NCBI RefSeq assembly: GCF_034321785.1
Contig: NZ_JAXLPB010000002.1
Coordinates: forward strand, 982,369 to 1,046,368
Origin: Fulvimarina uroteuthidis
Lineage (GTDB): Bacteria > Pseudomonadota > Alphaproteobacteria > Rhizobiales > Rhizobiaceae
Direction: 5' to 3'
Length of the DNA: 64,000 nt
The translations under genes and the position numbers were made by a program. Position 1 is the first letter of the stretch. The number at the start of each line of letters is the position of its first letter. Positions 27,193-35,353 of the stretch are shown one piece after another. The notes under the pieces are model-generated. The model did not search any database. It was not told the origin of the DNA and was given only the letters and a program-made list of their open reading frames with translations.

Positions 27193-27965
27193 GGCTCCTC
27201 GCTTTCGGCCCGAGGCGAGGCGGCAAGAAGCCGTGCGTAGACGTCGCCCGACGAACCCGACTGGCTGGTTTCAGCAAGATAATCGCGAAAATCGGCCAGC
27301 GACATCCAGAGTTTGGTCGCAAAGCGCTGGTTTTCGCCGACGACAAGATTGAATTCGTAGGTTCCGAGCGAGGCGAGGCGATCGAGGCACCGGTCCGCGA
27401 CGTCCATCGCCGCCGGGAGATATTCGAAGGAGACGAGCGGCACGGCGGTCGAAAGACCGCCGAGAATCTCCGCCTCGGCCCCTTCCACGTCGATCTTGAC
27501 GAAATCCGGCAGGCCGTATTGGTCGATCAGGCTGTCCATGGTGACGACCGGAACCTCGATCTCCTCGTCCCACTCCACCATCTCGAACCCCGACGCCGAA
27601 CCGATCCGGTCCGGCCAGCCGGGCACGATGCTCGACAGCGTCGGATGCCGGTTGGAAATTCGCAATGTCACCCGGCCGGCCCTGCCTCCGACGGCTTCCC
27701 GGCGGATTTCGATCGGGCGTTTCGCGGCGATGCGTTCGAGGATGGCGAAGAACGCCGGCTGCGGCTCGAAGGCGACGACGCGGGCACCGGCTTTCGCAAG
27801 CGCCAGGGACCGGTTGCCCGCATGGGCTCCGATGTCGAAGGCGAGCGCGCCGGGGCCGACGAGCTCGCGCATGAAGCGGCGCATGGCCATCACCCGCCAC
27901 GGCAGCCCGTGATAGACGAGGAGCGAGCGCGCAATGCCGATCCCGGCCTTCAGCCCGCCGATCAT
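27183..27965 (-). CDS. FkbM-family methyltransferase
   Basis: A 260-residue SAM-dependent methyltransferase of the FkbM family, which usually O-methylates sugars or polyketides. The SAM site is ALAFDIGAHAGNRS and the acidic end of beta2 is VVAFEPQPAFF. The family block DFVKIDVEGAEAEILGG and the late FEYLPA motif are present. The start at 27965 overlaps the stop of the CDP-alcohol phosphatidyltransferase (ATGA), showing it is the third gene of a tightly coupled leftward operon with that gene and the RibA-like gene. Its acceptor substrate is unknown; the neighbours suggest a lipid-linked or pterin-derived compound. Confidence 0.88.
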   Translation of the reverse strand: MIGGLKAGIGIARSLLVYHGLPWRVMAMRRFMRELVGPGALAFDIGAHAGNRSLALAKAGARVVAFEPQPAFFAILERIAAKRPIEIRREAVGGRAGRVTLRISNRHPTLSSIVPGWPDRIGSASGFEMVEWDEEIEVPVVTMDSLIDQYGLPDFVKIDVEGAEAEILGGLSTAVPLVSFEYLPAAMDVADRCLDRLASLGTYEFNLVVGENQRFATKLWMSLADFRDYLAETSQSGSSGDVYARLLAASPRAESEEPQS

Positions 27966-28774
27966 CGTGGGTCGGCCTTCCGCTGCCCGTAGCGGGAAAC
28001 CTGGCGATAGAGATCGTGTCCGAACGAGCCGAGAAGCAGAACGAGCGCGAGAAGGGCGATCCAGTTGGACAGAGGCGGCATGACCACCGGCGTCATGATG
28101 AGACAGAGCGCGGCGACCTGGAAGACGCAGATCGCCTTGCGGACATAGCTTGGGGCGAGATCGCCCGGCAGCTTCGGGAGGAGGGCGTGGAGCGCGAGAT
28201 AGAGATAGCGCATCGCGCCCAGGAGAATGACGAAGATCTCCGCCTTGCCGCTGGCGAACGCCAGACAGGAGAGCGTCAGCACGAGGAAGGCGTCGACCTC
28301 CATGTCGAACCGTGCGCCGAAGTCGGAGCTCGTTCCCGTCTTGCGCGCCGCATAGCCGTCGACGCCATCCAGCGCGAGGGACAGCAGCACGATGCCCGTC
28401 AGGGCCCAAGTGAAGGCTTCGTCGCCGCCGACCCCCAATTGTTCGGCCTCGATGAGCGAGGCGGCGACGAGGGCGGTCAGTCCGGCGCGAAAGCTGGTGA
28501 TCATGTTGGCGGCGCCGAACCGCTTGTGCGGATGGACGCGAAGCCCGCTCGTCGCGAGCGCCGACATGCCGAGATAGACGAAGAGGGCGACCGCGATGAA
28601 GCGCCAGTCCGAGCCGACCTGCAACGCGGCCGTGGGCGCGGCGATGCCGAGGATCAGGGCGATCACCGTGAAGACGCCGAGCGCTTCGAGAAACAGCGGG
28701 CGAATGCCGACGCGCAGCCGTCCGCGTTCGAAGCGCGCCGAGATCGCCGGGCCTTCGAGGCCGGTCTCGCTCAT
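27962..28774 (-). CDS. CDP-alcohol phosphatidyltransferase
   Basis: A 270-residue inner-membrane enzyme with about six helices that transfers a phospho-diacylglycerol group, or a similar group, from a CDP donor to an alcohol. The full family signature D-G-x2-A-R-x8-G-x3-D-x3-D is visible in LDGVDGYAARKTGTSSDFG followed by ARFDMEVD. It lies in the RibA-like operon, overlapping both neighbours by the four bases ATGA, so the alcohol acceptor may be the cluster's product rather than glycerol phosphate; that is inference. Length and topology are ordinary for PgsA/PcsA-like enzymes. Confidence 0.88.
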   Translation of the reverse strand: MSETGLEGPAISARFERGRLRVGIRPLFLEALGVFTVIALILGIAAPTAALQVGSDWRFIAVALFVYLGMSALATSGLRVHPHKRFGAANMITSFRAGLTALVAASLIEAEQLGVGGDEAFTWALTGIVLLSLALDGVDGYAARKTGTSSDFGARFDMEVDAFLVLTLSCLAFASGKAEIFVILLGAMRYLYLALHALLPKLPGDLAPSYVRKAICVFQVAALCLIMTPVVMPPLSNWIALLALVLLLGSFGHDLYRQVSRYGQRKADPR

Positions 28775-29910
28775 CGGCTGACCAGCGTGGCCGCGATGGC
28801 GGAAACGTCGAGCGTGTGGCCGGCGCGCACCGCCTTGGTCGTCAGATAGTCGCGATTGTCCTTCGTCACCTCGCCGATGACCGGCGTTCTGCGCGTCACC
28901 GATATGCCGGCCTGTTTCAGATAGGCGACCTTCGTCGGATTGTTGGTCAGAAGCTCGACGCTCGCGACCCCGAGGCATTCGAGCATGGCGACGGCCGCGC
29001 CGTAGCGCCGGGGATCGGCCCCGAAACCGAGGGCCGCATCGGCGTCGATCGTATCGAGCCCGAGGGATTGGTAGCCATAGGCCCGCATCTTCGCGCCGAT
29101 GCCGGTGCCGCGTCCTTCCTGGTCGAGATAAAGGAGAATGCCGCCGCCGCGCGAGGCCATCAGGCGCAGGGACTCGCGCAACTGGTCGCCGCAATCGCAT
29201 TTGAGCGAGCCGAACAGGTCGCCCGTCAGGCAGGACGAATGGATGCGCGTCGGCACGGGCCGCGAAAGGTCGGGATCGCCGACCACGATCGCCACCTGGT
29301 CGCGCTGGGAGAGGCCGCCGCGAAACACCACGAATTCCGCTTTCGGCACGTCGCGCAAGGGAACGATCGTGCGCGCCACGATCTCGAACTGCGCCTCCGC
29401 CGCCGCGGACGCCCGGATATCGTGCGGCGTGATCCGCGCGAGGCCGGCAAATGCCGTGTCGCCGGGCTCGACCGGCGTGACGACGAGCGCCGGCAGGAGG
29501 AGCGCGAGGCTCGAAAGGACGGTGAGGTCGATCAGTTCGGCGGGCGCCGGCGAGAACGCCTGCGGCTTTGCGACATCGAGCCGGTAACCGAGATCGCGGG
29601 CGCGGTTGAACGGGACGCCGTCCAGCGGCACCAGCGCGCCCGAGCGGGTCGCAAGGCCGAGGGCATCGGAACGGTCGCGAGTGAGGTAGAGGGAGTGTCG
29701 GTCCGCACTGGCAGCGGCGAACCGAACATAGTCCCGCTCGCCGACGGCATCGAGCGCGATGGCGGCGAAGGACCGATCCGAGGCAAGCACGACCGGACGT
29801 CCATAGCGCAGTTCCGCCACCGCGATCTCGCACGTACGGCGCACAATATCCTGCTGATCGAGGAAAGCCATGGGGCTGCTATCCCCGGTCGCACTGGTCT
29901 TCTGCATCAA
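28771..29910 (-). CDS. ribA: GTP cyclohydrolase II-like protein with degenerate N-terminal domain
   Basis: A 379-residue protein. Residues from about 190 form a GTP cyclohydrolase II domain with the zinc cysteines in HSSCLTGDLFGSLKCDC, the catalytic YLDQEGRGTGIGAK block and a C-terminal NNPTKVAYL loop, so activity on GTP is expected. Residues 1-180 resemble the DHBP-synthase (RibB) domain of RibBA proteins in layout (LRYGRPVVLASD) but lack the acidic DDEDRENEG-type loop, suggesting that half is not catalytic. The gene starts a three-gene operon with ATGA overlaps and is divergent from a PTPS-like operon, which argues for a specialised pterin/pyrimidine pathway rather than only riboflavin synthesis. 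Start ATG at 29910; the ATG 13 codons later is an alternative. Confidence 0.85.
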   Translation of the reverse strand: MMQKTSATGDSSPMAFLDQQDIVRRTCEIAVAELRYGRPVVLASDRSFAAIALDAVGERDYVRFAAASADRHSLYLTRDRSDALGLATRSGALVPLDGVPFNRARDLGYRLDVAKPQAFSPAPAELIDLTVLSSLALLLPALVVTPVEPGDTAFAGLARITPHDIRASAAAEAQFEIVARTIVPLRDVPKAEFVVFRGGLSQRDQVAIVVGDPDLSRPVPTRIHSSCLTGDLFGSLKCDCGDQLRESLRLMASRGGGILLYLDQEGRGTGIGAKMRAYGYQSLGLDTIDADAALGFGADPRRYGAAVAMLECLGVASVELLTNNPTKVAYLKQAGISVTRRTPVIGEVTKDNRDYLTTKAVRAGHTLDVSAIAATLVSR

Positions 29911-29929
29911 GGCGATCCGGTCTTTGTTA

Positions 29930-29978
29930 AACTGTCACAGTTACGTGCGAAGCTAGGGTTTGGGTGCGTCATTGGCAA
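29930..29978 (-). promoter_or_regulatory. promoter and operator candidate for the RibA-like operon
   Basis: On the minus strand TTGCCA (29973-29978) and TAGCTT (29950-29955) are spaced 17 bases apart, a fair sigma-70-type promoter. The perfect 13-base palindrome AACTGTCACAGTT (29930-29942) lies where transcription would start. A regulator binding there could control the leftward operon and perhaps the divergent one. No regulator gene is adjacent. Confidence 0.4.
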
Positions 29979-30089
29979 TTTGCGGCGATGCGACAATTCT
30001 ACCCGCCGCGCGACGCCCGCCCGCTTTCGCCCTAGTTAGACGAGCCCGATCGTCGTTTCGATCTTCCTCGTCTGTCACGGGTTTCGCCT

Positions 30090-31067
30090 TTGCCTGATCC
30101 TCTCGCCATCCGCGCGCTCTGGCTTGAAGCGGCGCATCGACCAAGCATGCGCGAAGCCAGCCTCGCGCCGCCCTCGCGGGGTGAGGCGCTCGTCAGGTCC
30201 CGCTTCGGCGCGATCAGCCGAGGCACCGAGGCGCTGGTCGCCGCCGGCGAGGTGCCTGAGGCCGAGCGGGCCCGCATGCGCGCGCCTTTCCAGGAGGGAG
30301 ATTTTCCCTTTCCCGTGAAATACGGCTATTCCGTCGCCGGCCACGTCGAGGACGGCCCGGAAGACTGGGTCGGACGGGCCGTCTTCTGCCTTCATCCGCA
30401 CCAGGACAGGTTCACCGTTCCCCTCGAGGCACTTCGCGTGATCCCGGCCGATGTGCCCCCGGCGCGTGCGGTGCTCGCCGCCAACATGGAGACCGCGCTC
30501 AACATCGTGTGGGACGCAGGGATCCAGCCGGGCGACCGGATCGCCATCGTCGGGGCGGGCGTCGTCGGGCTTCTCACCGGCTATCTCGCGGCCGCGATTC
30601 CCGGAACGGAGGTCACGCTCGTCGATGTCGACCCGGCCCGCGCGGCGTGCGCCTCGCTGATCGGCGTACCGTTCGCACCCCCGGCGCGCGCGCCGGCCGA
30701 TTGCGACACCGTCATCCACGCCTCGGGTTCGCCCGCCGGGCTGTCGACGGCGCTCGCCTGCGCCGGTTTCGAGGCGCGTGTCGTCGAGGCGAGCTGGTAT
30801 GGCGACCGGGACGTGCCGGCGCCGCTCGGTCGTTCCTTCCATTCCCAGCGGCTCACCCTTCTCAGCAGCCAGGTCGGCCACGTTCCGCCGGGACGGCGCG
30901 CCCGCTGGAGCCATTCGCGACGGCTGGATCTGGCGCTCGCGCTGCTTGCCGATGCGCGGCTCGACGCCCTGATTTCGGGGGAAACGGGTTTTTCCGATCT
31001 TCCGGATGCCTACCTAGGGATCCTCCGGGATCGGCAGACCCTCTGCCATCGCATCGCCTACACATAA
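30090..31067 (+). CDS. MDR-type zinc-binding alcohol dehydrogenase-like protein
   Basis: A 325-residue medium-chain dehydrogenase/reductase-like protein. The N-terminal GroES-like domain contains SRFGAISRGTEALV and YGYSVAGHVEDG; the Rossmann fold is DRIAIVGAGVVGLLTGYLA. The GHE motif with catalytic zinc residues and the four-Cys structural zinc loop of classical alcohol dehydrogenases are missing, so the chemistry may differ from simple alcohol oxidation. The start is a TTG at 30090, the first in-frame codon after the divergent promoter; I see no better ATG before the conserved part. First gene of a four-gene operon with the PTPS-like, GT4 and methyltransferase genes (six-base gap, then overlaps). 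Confidence 0.82.
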   Translation: MPDPLAIRALWLEAAHRPSMREASLAPPSRGEALVRSRFGAISRGTEALVAAGEVPEAERARMRAPFQEGDFPFPVKYGYSVAGHVEDGPEDWVGRAVFCLHPHQDRFTVPLEALRVIPADVPPARAVLAANMETALNIVWDAGIQPGDRIAIVGAGVVGLLTGYLAAAIPGTEVTLVDVDPARAACASLIGVPFAPPARAPADCDTVIHASGSPAGLSTALACAGFEARVVEASWYGDRDVPAPLGRSFHSQRLTLLSSQVGHVPPGRRARWSHSRRLDLALALLADARLDALISGETGFSDLPDAYLGILRDRQTLCHRIAYT

Positions 31068-31073
31068 GGATTC

Positions 31074-31478
31074 ATGCCCATGTTCGCCGTCGAAGTCACC
31101 GACCACATCATGATCGCCCATTCGCTCCCCCGGCCCGTTTTCGGTCCGGCGCAAGGGATGCACGGCGCGACGTTCACCGTCGATGCCGCCTTCTTCACCG
31201 ACGATCTCGACGAGGATGGGCTGGGCGTCGATATGGGCGCCGCCATCACCATCCTCGCCGACGTCCTGAAGCCGCTCAACTACGGCAATCTCGACGAGAA
31301 GCCGGAATTTGCCGGCAAGATCACCACGACCGAGTTCCTGGCCCATCACATCTTCGGTCAGATCGCCGCCGCGATCGCCGAGGGGCGGATGGGCGCGGCG
31401 GGCGGGCGCGTGAAGCGGCTTCGCGTGCGCCTGCACGAATCGCATGTCGCGCGGGCCTGGTACGAGGCTGCGCTTTGA
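31074..31478 (+). CDS. 6-pyruvoyl-tetrahydropterin-synthase-like protein with altered active site
   Basis: A 134-residue T-fold protein of the PTPS/QueD family (COG0720-like). The usual family start, EVTDHIMIAHSL with zinc ligand His16, is present. The second motif is normally CxxxHGH, with the catalytic Cys and two zinc His; here it is AQGMHGA (Ala26, His30, Ala32), so the Cys and the third zinc ligand are gone. The catalytic Asp-His pair reads NLDEK (Asp74-Glu75). The TTTEFLAHHIF and C-terminal LHESHVARAWYE blocks remain. It therefore probably does not carry out the standard PTPS or carboxytetrahydropterin reaction. It lies six bases after the dehydrogenase gene and its stop codon overlaps the GT4 start. 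Confidence 0.85.
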   Translation: MPMFAVEVTDHIMIAHSLPRPVFGPAQGMHGATFTVDAAFFTDDLDEDGLGVDMGAAITILADVLKPLNYGNLDEKPEFAGKITTTEFLAHHIFGQIAAAIAEGRMGAAGGRVKRLRVRLHESHVARAWYEAAL

Positions 31479-32521
31479 CGCTGACGGTTCTCTTCGCCAT
31501 TCCCGGAAACCTCAATGCCCGCACCGGAGGCTACGGCTACGACCGGGCCGTCATCGGGGCGCTCAGCGCGCTTGGCTGGACGGTCGGGCATCTGGCGCTT
31601 CCCGGGGGCTTTCCCGAGCCGTCGCATGCCGATCTCGCCGAGACCGCCGGGCTTCTCGAAGGGATCGAAGCCGGCAGCCTCGTCCTCGTCGACGGGCTCG
31701 CCTTTTCCGCAAGTCCCGAGATCTTCGAACCGCATGCGGGGCGACTTCGTCTCGTCGCGCTGATCCATCATCCCCTGGCCTACGAGACCGGGCTTTCGGA
31801 TAAGCGGGCCGCCGAACTGATGGCGTTCGAGCGTCGCGCCCTGAGGCTCGCGCGCGCCGTCATCGTCACGAGCCCTGAAACCGGACGCGCGCTTGTCGCT
31901 TCCTTCGATGTGGACCGGGCACGGATCACCGTCGCCCTGCCGGGCACCGAGCGGCAGGCGCGCGCCGCGGCCGCCGGCGATCCGCCGATGATCCTGTCCA
32001 TCGGCAGCCTCATTCCGCGAAAGGGTCACGATGTTCTGATCGAGGCCTTGGGCGGCATCACCGATCTCGACTGGCGTTGCCGGATCGTCGGCGATCCGGG
32101 GCGGGACGGGACCTGCGCGCGGCTGCTCGACCGGATGATCGTCGATCGCGGTCTGGGCGGGCGCGTCGTCCTGACCGGTGCCCTCGACGAGATCGGTTCC
32201 GAATATGCGAACGCCGATCTCTTCGCCCTTGCGACCCTCTACGAGGGCTACGGCATGGTGTTCGCCGAGGCGCTGGCGCACGGGCTTCCGATCGTCGGAA
32301 CCCGGGCGGGGCCCGTCGCCGACCTCGTCCCCGAGGACGCCGGACTTCTCGTCGCGCCGGGCGATGCCAAGGCGCTTGAAGGCGCCTTGAGAACGATGCT
32401 CGCGGATTGCGGCCTGCGCAAGACGAAGGCCGATGGCGCGTGGCGGGCCGGCCGGAGCCTTCCGACCTGGGAGACGTCGGCGCGGCGCATCGCGGAAACC
32501 CTTTCGAAAGTTGCATCATGA
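31475..32521 (+). CDS. GT4-family glycosyltransferase
   Basis: A 348-residue GT-B fold retaining glycosyltransferase. The N-terminal acceptor domain starts VLFAIPGNLNARTGGYGYD; the donor domain begins SIGSLIPRKGHDVLIEAL and contains the EX7E motif in LYEGYGMVFAEALAHG, followed by VGTRAGPVADLV. The start is a TTG at 31475 overlapping the PTPS-like stop codon (TTGA); the longer open frame upstream is a shadow. It overlaps the methyltransferase start by ATGA. In this setting the acceptor is probably the product of the RibA-like and PTPS-like enzymes; glycosylated pterins exist in cyanobacteria, made by a pterin glucosyltransferase, so this is a reasonable but unproven analogy. Confidence 0.88.
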   Translation: MTLTVLFAIPGNLNARTGGYGYDRAVIGALSALGWTVGHLALPGGFPEPSHADLAETAGLLEGIEAGSLVLVDGLAFSASPEIFEPHAGRLRLVALIHHPLAYETGLSDKRAAELMAFERRALRLARAVIVTSPETGRALVASFDVDRARITVALPGTERQARAAAAGDPPMILSIGSLIPRKGHDVLIEALGGITDLDWRCRIVGDPGRDGTCARLLDRMIVDRGLGGRVVLTGALDEIGSEYANADLFALATLYEGYGMVFAEALAHGLPIVGTRAGPVADLVPEDAGLLVAPGDAKALEGALRTMLADCGLRKTKADGAWRAGRSLPTWETSARRIAETLSKVAS

Positions 32522-33309
32522 GTGGATTCGAGGCCGGCTGGCTGTCCCTGCGCGAGCCCGCGGACCGGCGCGCCCGAAACGAGACCCTTCTTCTGGCCGC
32601 GTCCGGTTTCGTTTCCGGAAGAGACGGCGCCATCGTCGATCTGGGATGCGGCACCGGCTCCACCTTTCGCGCGCTCGATCCGGTCTGCGCCGGCGGCCAG
32701 TCCTGGGTCTTCGTCGACGACGATCCGCGACTTCTCGAACGGGCGCGCGAGCTTCAGCCGGCGGATGCGCGAAAGCGCATCGCGCTGCGCAGGGCCGATC
32801 TGTCGATGCTCGACGATGGCCTGTTCGAGGGCGCGTCCCTCGTGACGGCGTCGGCGCTGTTCGATCTCGTGTCGGAGCGGTTCATCGAGGCGTTCGCCCG
32901 GGCGATGCGAGACAGGGGTCTTGCGCTCTATTCGGCACTCAGCGTCGACGGGCGCATCGCCTGGGACAGCCCGCACGCGCTGGACGGCGCGGTGGTGGCC
33001 GCGTTCACGGCGGATCAGAGGCGCGACAAGGGGTTCGGCGAGGGTCTCGGCGCGGATGCCGCAATCGGGCTCGAACGCGCCTTCGAGGCCGAGGGCTACG
33101 CGGTGCGTTCGGCGAGGAGCGACTGGGTTCTCGGCCGCGGCGACGTGGCGCTGCAGGACGCCTTCCACGAAGGCTTCGCAGGTCCCGCGCAAGACCGGCT
33201 CGGCGAGGACGAGATCGCCGCCTGGCTGCGCCACCGCGCCGAGGCCGCCCGTGCCGGCAGCACGGTCCGCATCGGCCACCGGGACATGCTGGCGCTGCCG
33301 GCGCGATGA
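32518..33309 (+). CDS. class I SAM-dependent methyltransferase
   Basis: A 263-residue methyltransferase with the SAM motif IVDLGCGTGSTFRALD, an acidic motif II (FVDDDPRLLERA) and DLSMLDDGLFEGASLVTASALFDLVS as the post-II/III region. It looks like a small-molecule methylase. The ATG at 32518 overlaps the GT4 stop codon (ATGA), placing it last in the rightward cluster operon. It is convergent with the cytochrome b561-like gene 22 bases away, with no clear terminator. The substrate is unknown; together with the FkbM gene it gives the cluster two methylation steps. Confidence 0.87.
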   Translation: MSGFEAGWLSLREPADRRARNETLLLAASGFVSGRDGAIVDLGCGTGSTFRALDPVCAGGQSWVFVDDDPRLLERARELQPADARKRIALRRADLSMLDDGLFEGASLVTASALFDLVSERFIEAFARAMRDRGLALYSALSVDGRIAWDSPHALDGAVVAAFTADQRRDKGFGEGLGADAAIGLERAFEAEGYAVRSARSDWVLGRGDVALQDAFHEGFAGPAQDRLGEDEIAAWLRHRAEAARAGSTVRIGHRDMLALPAR

Positions 33310-33331
33310 GCCGCCTGGAAACCGGCGAAGG

Positions 33332-33895
33332 TCAGGTCATCCGGTAGAGCGTCGTGTCCCGCCGGATCACGTGATGGTGCAGCACGCCCGCAATGTGCAG
33401 GAGAAACAGGACGAGGATCGTCCAGCCGAGCGTCTGGTGCACGGTCATGAAGATCACGGCGAGATCGTCGTTCTTGCCGACCGGGCTCCAGATCGGCAGG
33501 ACGCCGAACAGCTTGAGCGGAAAGCCGAACGCGTTGGTGGCGAGAAAGCCGAAGATCGGCATGGCGATCAAGGCGGCGTAGAGCAGGCCATGCACCGTGT
33601 CGGCGATCCGTTCCTGCCAGACCGGCATGAGTTCGCGGTCCGGCGTTCCGCGCAGGAGCTTCAGGGCGAGCCGCGCGAGCATGATCCAGAGGACCAGGAA
33701 GCCGAAGGATTCGTGCAGCACGTAGAAGACCGTCTTGTGGTCCTCCGCGATGAAGGAGATCACCATGCCGAGCGGCCAGACGGCGAGGACGAGGACGGCG
33801 ACGATCCAGTGGAAGATTCTCACGCCAGGCGCGTAGCGCGCCTTCTGGGGCAGGCCTTCCGCAACACCGGCCTCGTTGTATTGCGGCATGGTCAT
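33332..33895 (-). CDS. cytochrome b561-like di-haem membrane protein
   Basis: A 187-residue four-helix membrane cytochrome of the CybB/Ni-Fe-hydrogenase b-subunit-like family. The helices carry the expected haem histidines: VRIFHWIVAVLVL in helix 1, YVLHESFGFLVLW in helix 2, TVHQTLGWTILVLF in helix 3 to 4, and LHIAGVLHHHV at the end. It probably moves electrons from ubiquinol to a periplasmic acceptor. The start at 33895 (MTMPQYNEA) is used; the upstream frame to 34177 is Arg/Pro-rich shadow. No partner catalytic subunit is adjacent. Confidence 0.87.
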   Translation of the reverse strand: MTMPQYNEAGVAEGLPQKARYAPGVRIFHWIVAVLVLAVWPLGMVISFIAEDHKTVFYVLHESFGFLVLWIMLARLALKLLRGTPDRELMPVWQERIADTVHGLLYAALIAMPIFGFLATNAFGFPLKLFGVLPIWSPVGKNDDLAVIFMTVHQTLGWTILVLFLLHIAGVLHHHVIRRDTTLYRMT

Positions 33896-34225
33896 CGAAG
33901 TGCTCCCATTCTCGAAACTGCCGTGACGTGACCTTGGGAGTGTCGCCGCTCGCGGGGCGGGCGTCAACCGAAGCGCGTGCGGCGAGGGCCGCCAAGTCCC
34001 TGATCGACCGGCCGGATCCGCGCCGGCCTCGCGATCGCGACCGGCATCGGGACGCGTCGTGAAGGCGATCGGTTCCGGACCGGCAGGCAAGACCGCCGGG
34101 CTGGCTCCGCACGGCGCCATCGCAGTCGGTCCCGGACAGGCTCTCGCGGCCGATGCGGCGTCCCGCGCGTGCGTCATTTCGTTGCGCTCGCTTTGACATG
34201 ACCGGTCTTCCGGGCACTTCTAGCC
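33896..34225. other. divergent intergenic region, no gene seen
   Basis: A 330-base divergent spacer between the cytochrome b561-like gene and the RND adaptor gene. It must contain both promoters but I cannot pick out a convincing -35/-10 pair. No clear operator or hairpin. Confidence 0.35.
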
Positions 34226-35353
34226 ATGTGGTTGCGACAGGCGGAGTTTGATTTGGGGCGTGCTTTGACATGGCTGGGAGGCCTCATCTTGATCGCCTGT
34301 TTCGCTGCGGCGGGAGTCTGGGGCACGGACTATCTGACCGGGAGCGAGCCGGCATCGGACGCGGCGCGATCGCCGTCGGCGACGAGGGTCACCGTGGAAG
34401 CGCCCGAAACCCGCGAACTCGAAGACCGGTTTTCCGCCGTCGGAACGATCCTGCCGAACAGGTCCATCGACTTGCGCCCCCTGGCCGCGGGGCGGGTCGT
34501 CAACGCTCCGGCCACATCGGGCTCGCAGGTCGCCAAGGGCGATCTCATCTTCGAACTCGACGATCGGGTGGCCCGCGCCGAACTTGCGAACGCGCAGGCC
34601 AGCTTCGACGAGGCACGCCTGCAACTGCAGAGATTTCAGGAGCTTGAGGAGCGCAACGTCTCGGCGGCCGCGCAGATCCAGACGGCCCGTGCCGCGTTCC
34701 TTCGGGCCGAGGCCGCCCTGCAGCTCGCCAAAGCCAATCTTGCGGACCGGCGCCTGATCGCACCGTTCGACGGCGTCCTCGGAACCTTCGATCTGGATCC
34801 GGGTGAATATATCGAGCCCGCGACCATCGTCTCCACGCTCGCGGATCTGAGTTCGGTCGAGGCCGAGTTCGCCTTGCCGGAGCGCTATTTCGCCATGACC
34901 CGCGAGGGCCAGACCGTTCGGCTCGAAGCCTCGCCCTATCCCGATCGCGTCTTCGTCGGCGAAGTGGACTTCGTCTCGCCCGGCATCGAGCCGGCCTCCC
35001 GCAGCTTCGACGTCAGGGTGCTGATCGAGAACGCCGATCGCGCCCTTGCCGGCGGCATGTTCGTCGACGCGCAGCTCGTCTTCGACACCTACCGGGCCTT
35101 GACCGTTCGCGACGAGGCGGTCATCAGCGAAGGGTCGGCGAACTACGTCTATACGGCCGTCGGCGACGAAGCGCGGCGGACCGACGTCACGCTCGGATCG
35201 AGCCGGCAGGGGCGCACGGAGATCGTCGAGGGTCTCGACGAGAGCGCAAGGGTCGTCGTCACCGGCTGGGACACCCTGTCGGACGGCTCCCCCATCGAGA
35301 TCGTCCCGATCGAGATCGCCGTCGAGGACGCTTCGGAAGAAGCGCGCCAGTGA
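34226..35353 (+). CDS. RND efflux periplasmic adaptor subunit
   Basis: A 375-residue membrane-fusion protein of an RND efflux pump. An N-terminal signal anchor (LTWLGGLILIACFAAAGVW) precedes a lipoyl-like half (GSQVAKGDLIFELDD), a short alpha-hairpin coiled coil (residues about 112-165, Glu/Ala/Arg-rich), the second lipoyl half (LIAPFDGVLGTFDLDPGEYI) and a beta-barrel (LEASPYPDRVFVGEVDFVSP). It bridges the inner-membrane pump to an outer-membrane channel. The pump gene overlaps its end (TGATG), so the pair is translationally coupled. No TolC-like gene or regulator is nearby. Confidence 0.92.
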   Translation: MWLRQAEFDLGRALTWLGGLILIACFAAAGVWGTDYLTGSEPASDAARSPSATRVTVEAPETRELEDRFSAVGTILPNRSIDLRPLAAGRVVNAPATSGSQVAKGDLIFELDDRVARAELANAQASFDEARLQLQRFQELEERNVSAAAQIQTARAAFLRAEAALQLAKANLADRRLIAPFDGVLGTFDLDPGEYIEPATIVSTLADLSSVEAEFALPERYFAMTREGQTVRLEASPYPDRVFVGEVDFVSPGIEPASRSFDVRVLIENADRALAGGMFVDAQLVFDTYRALTVRDEAVISEGSANYVYTAVGDEARRTDVTLGSSRQGRTEIVEGLDESARVVVTGWDTLSDGSPIEIVPIEIAVEDASEEARQ

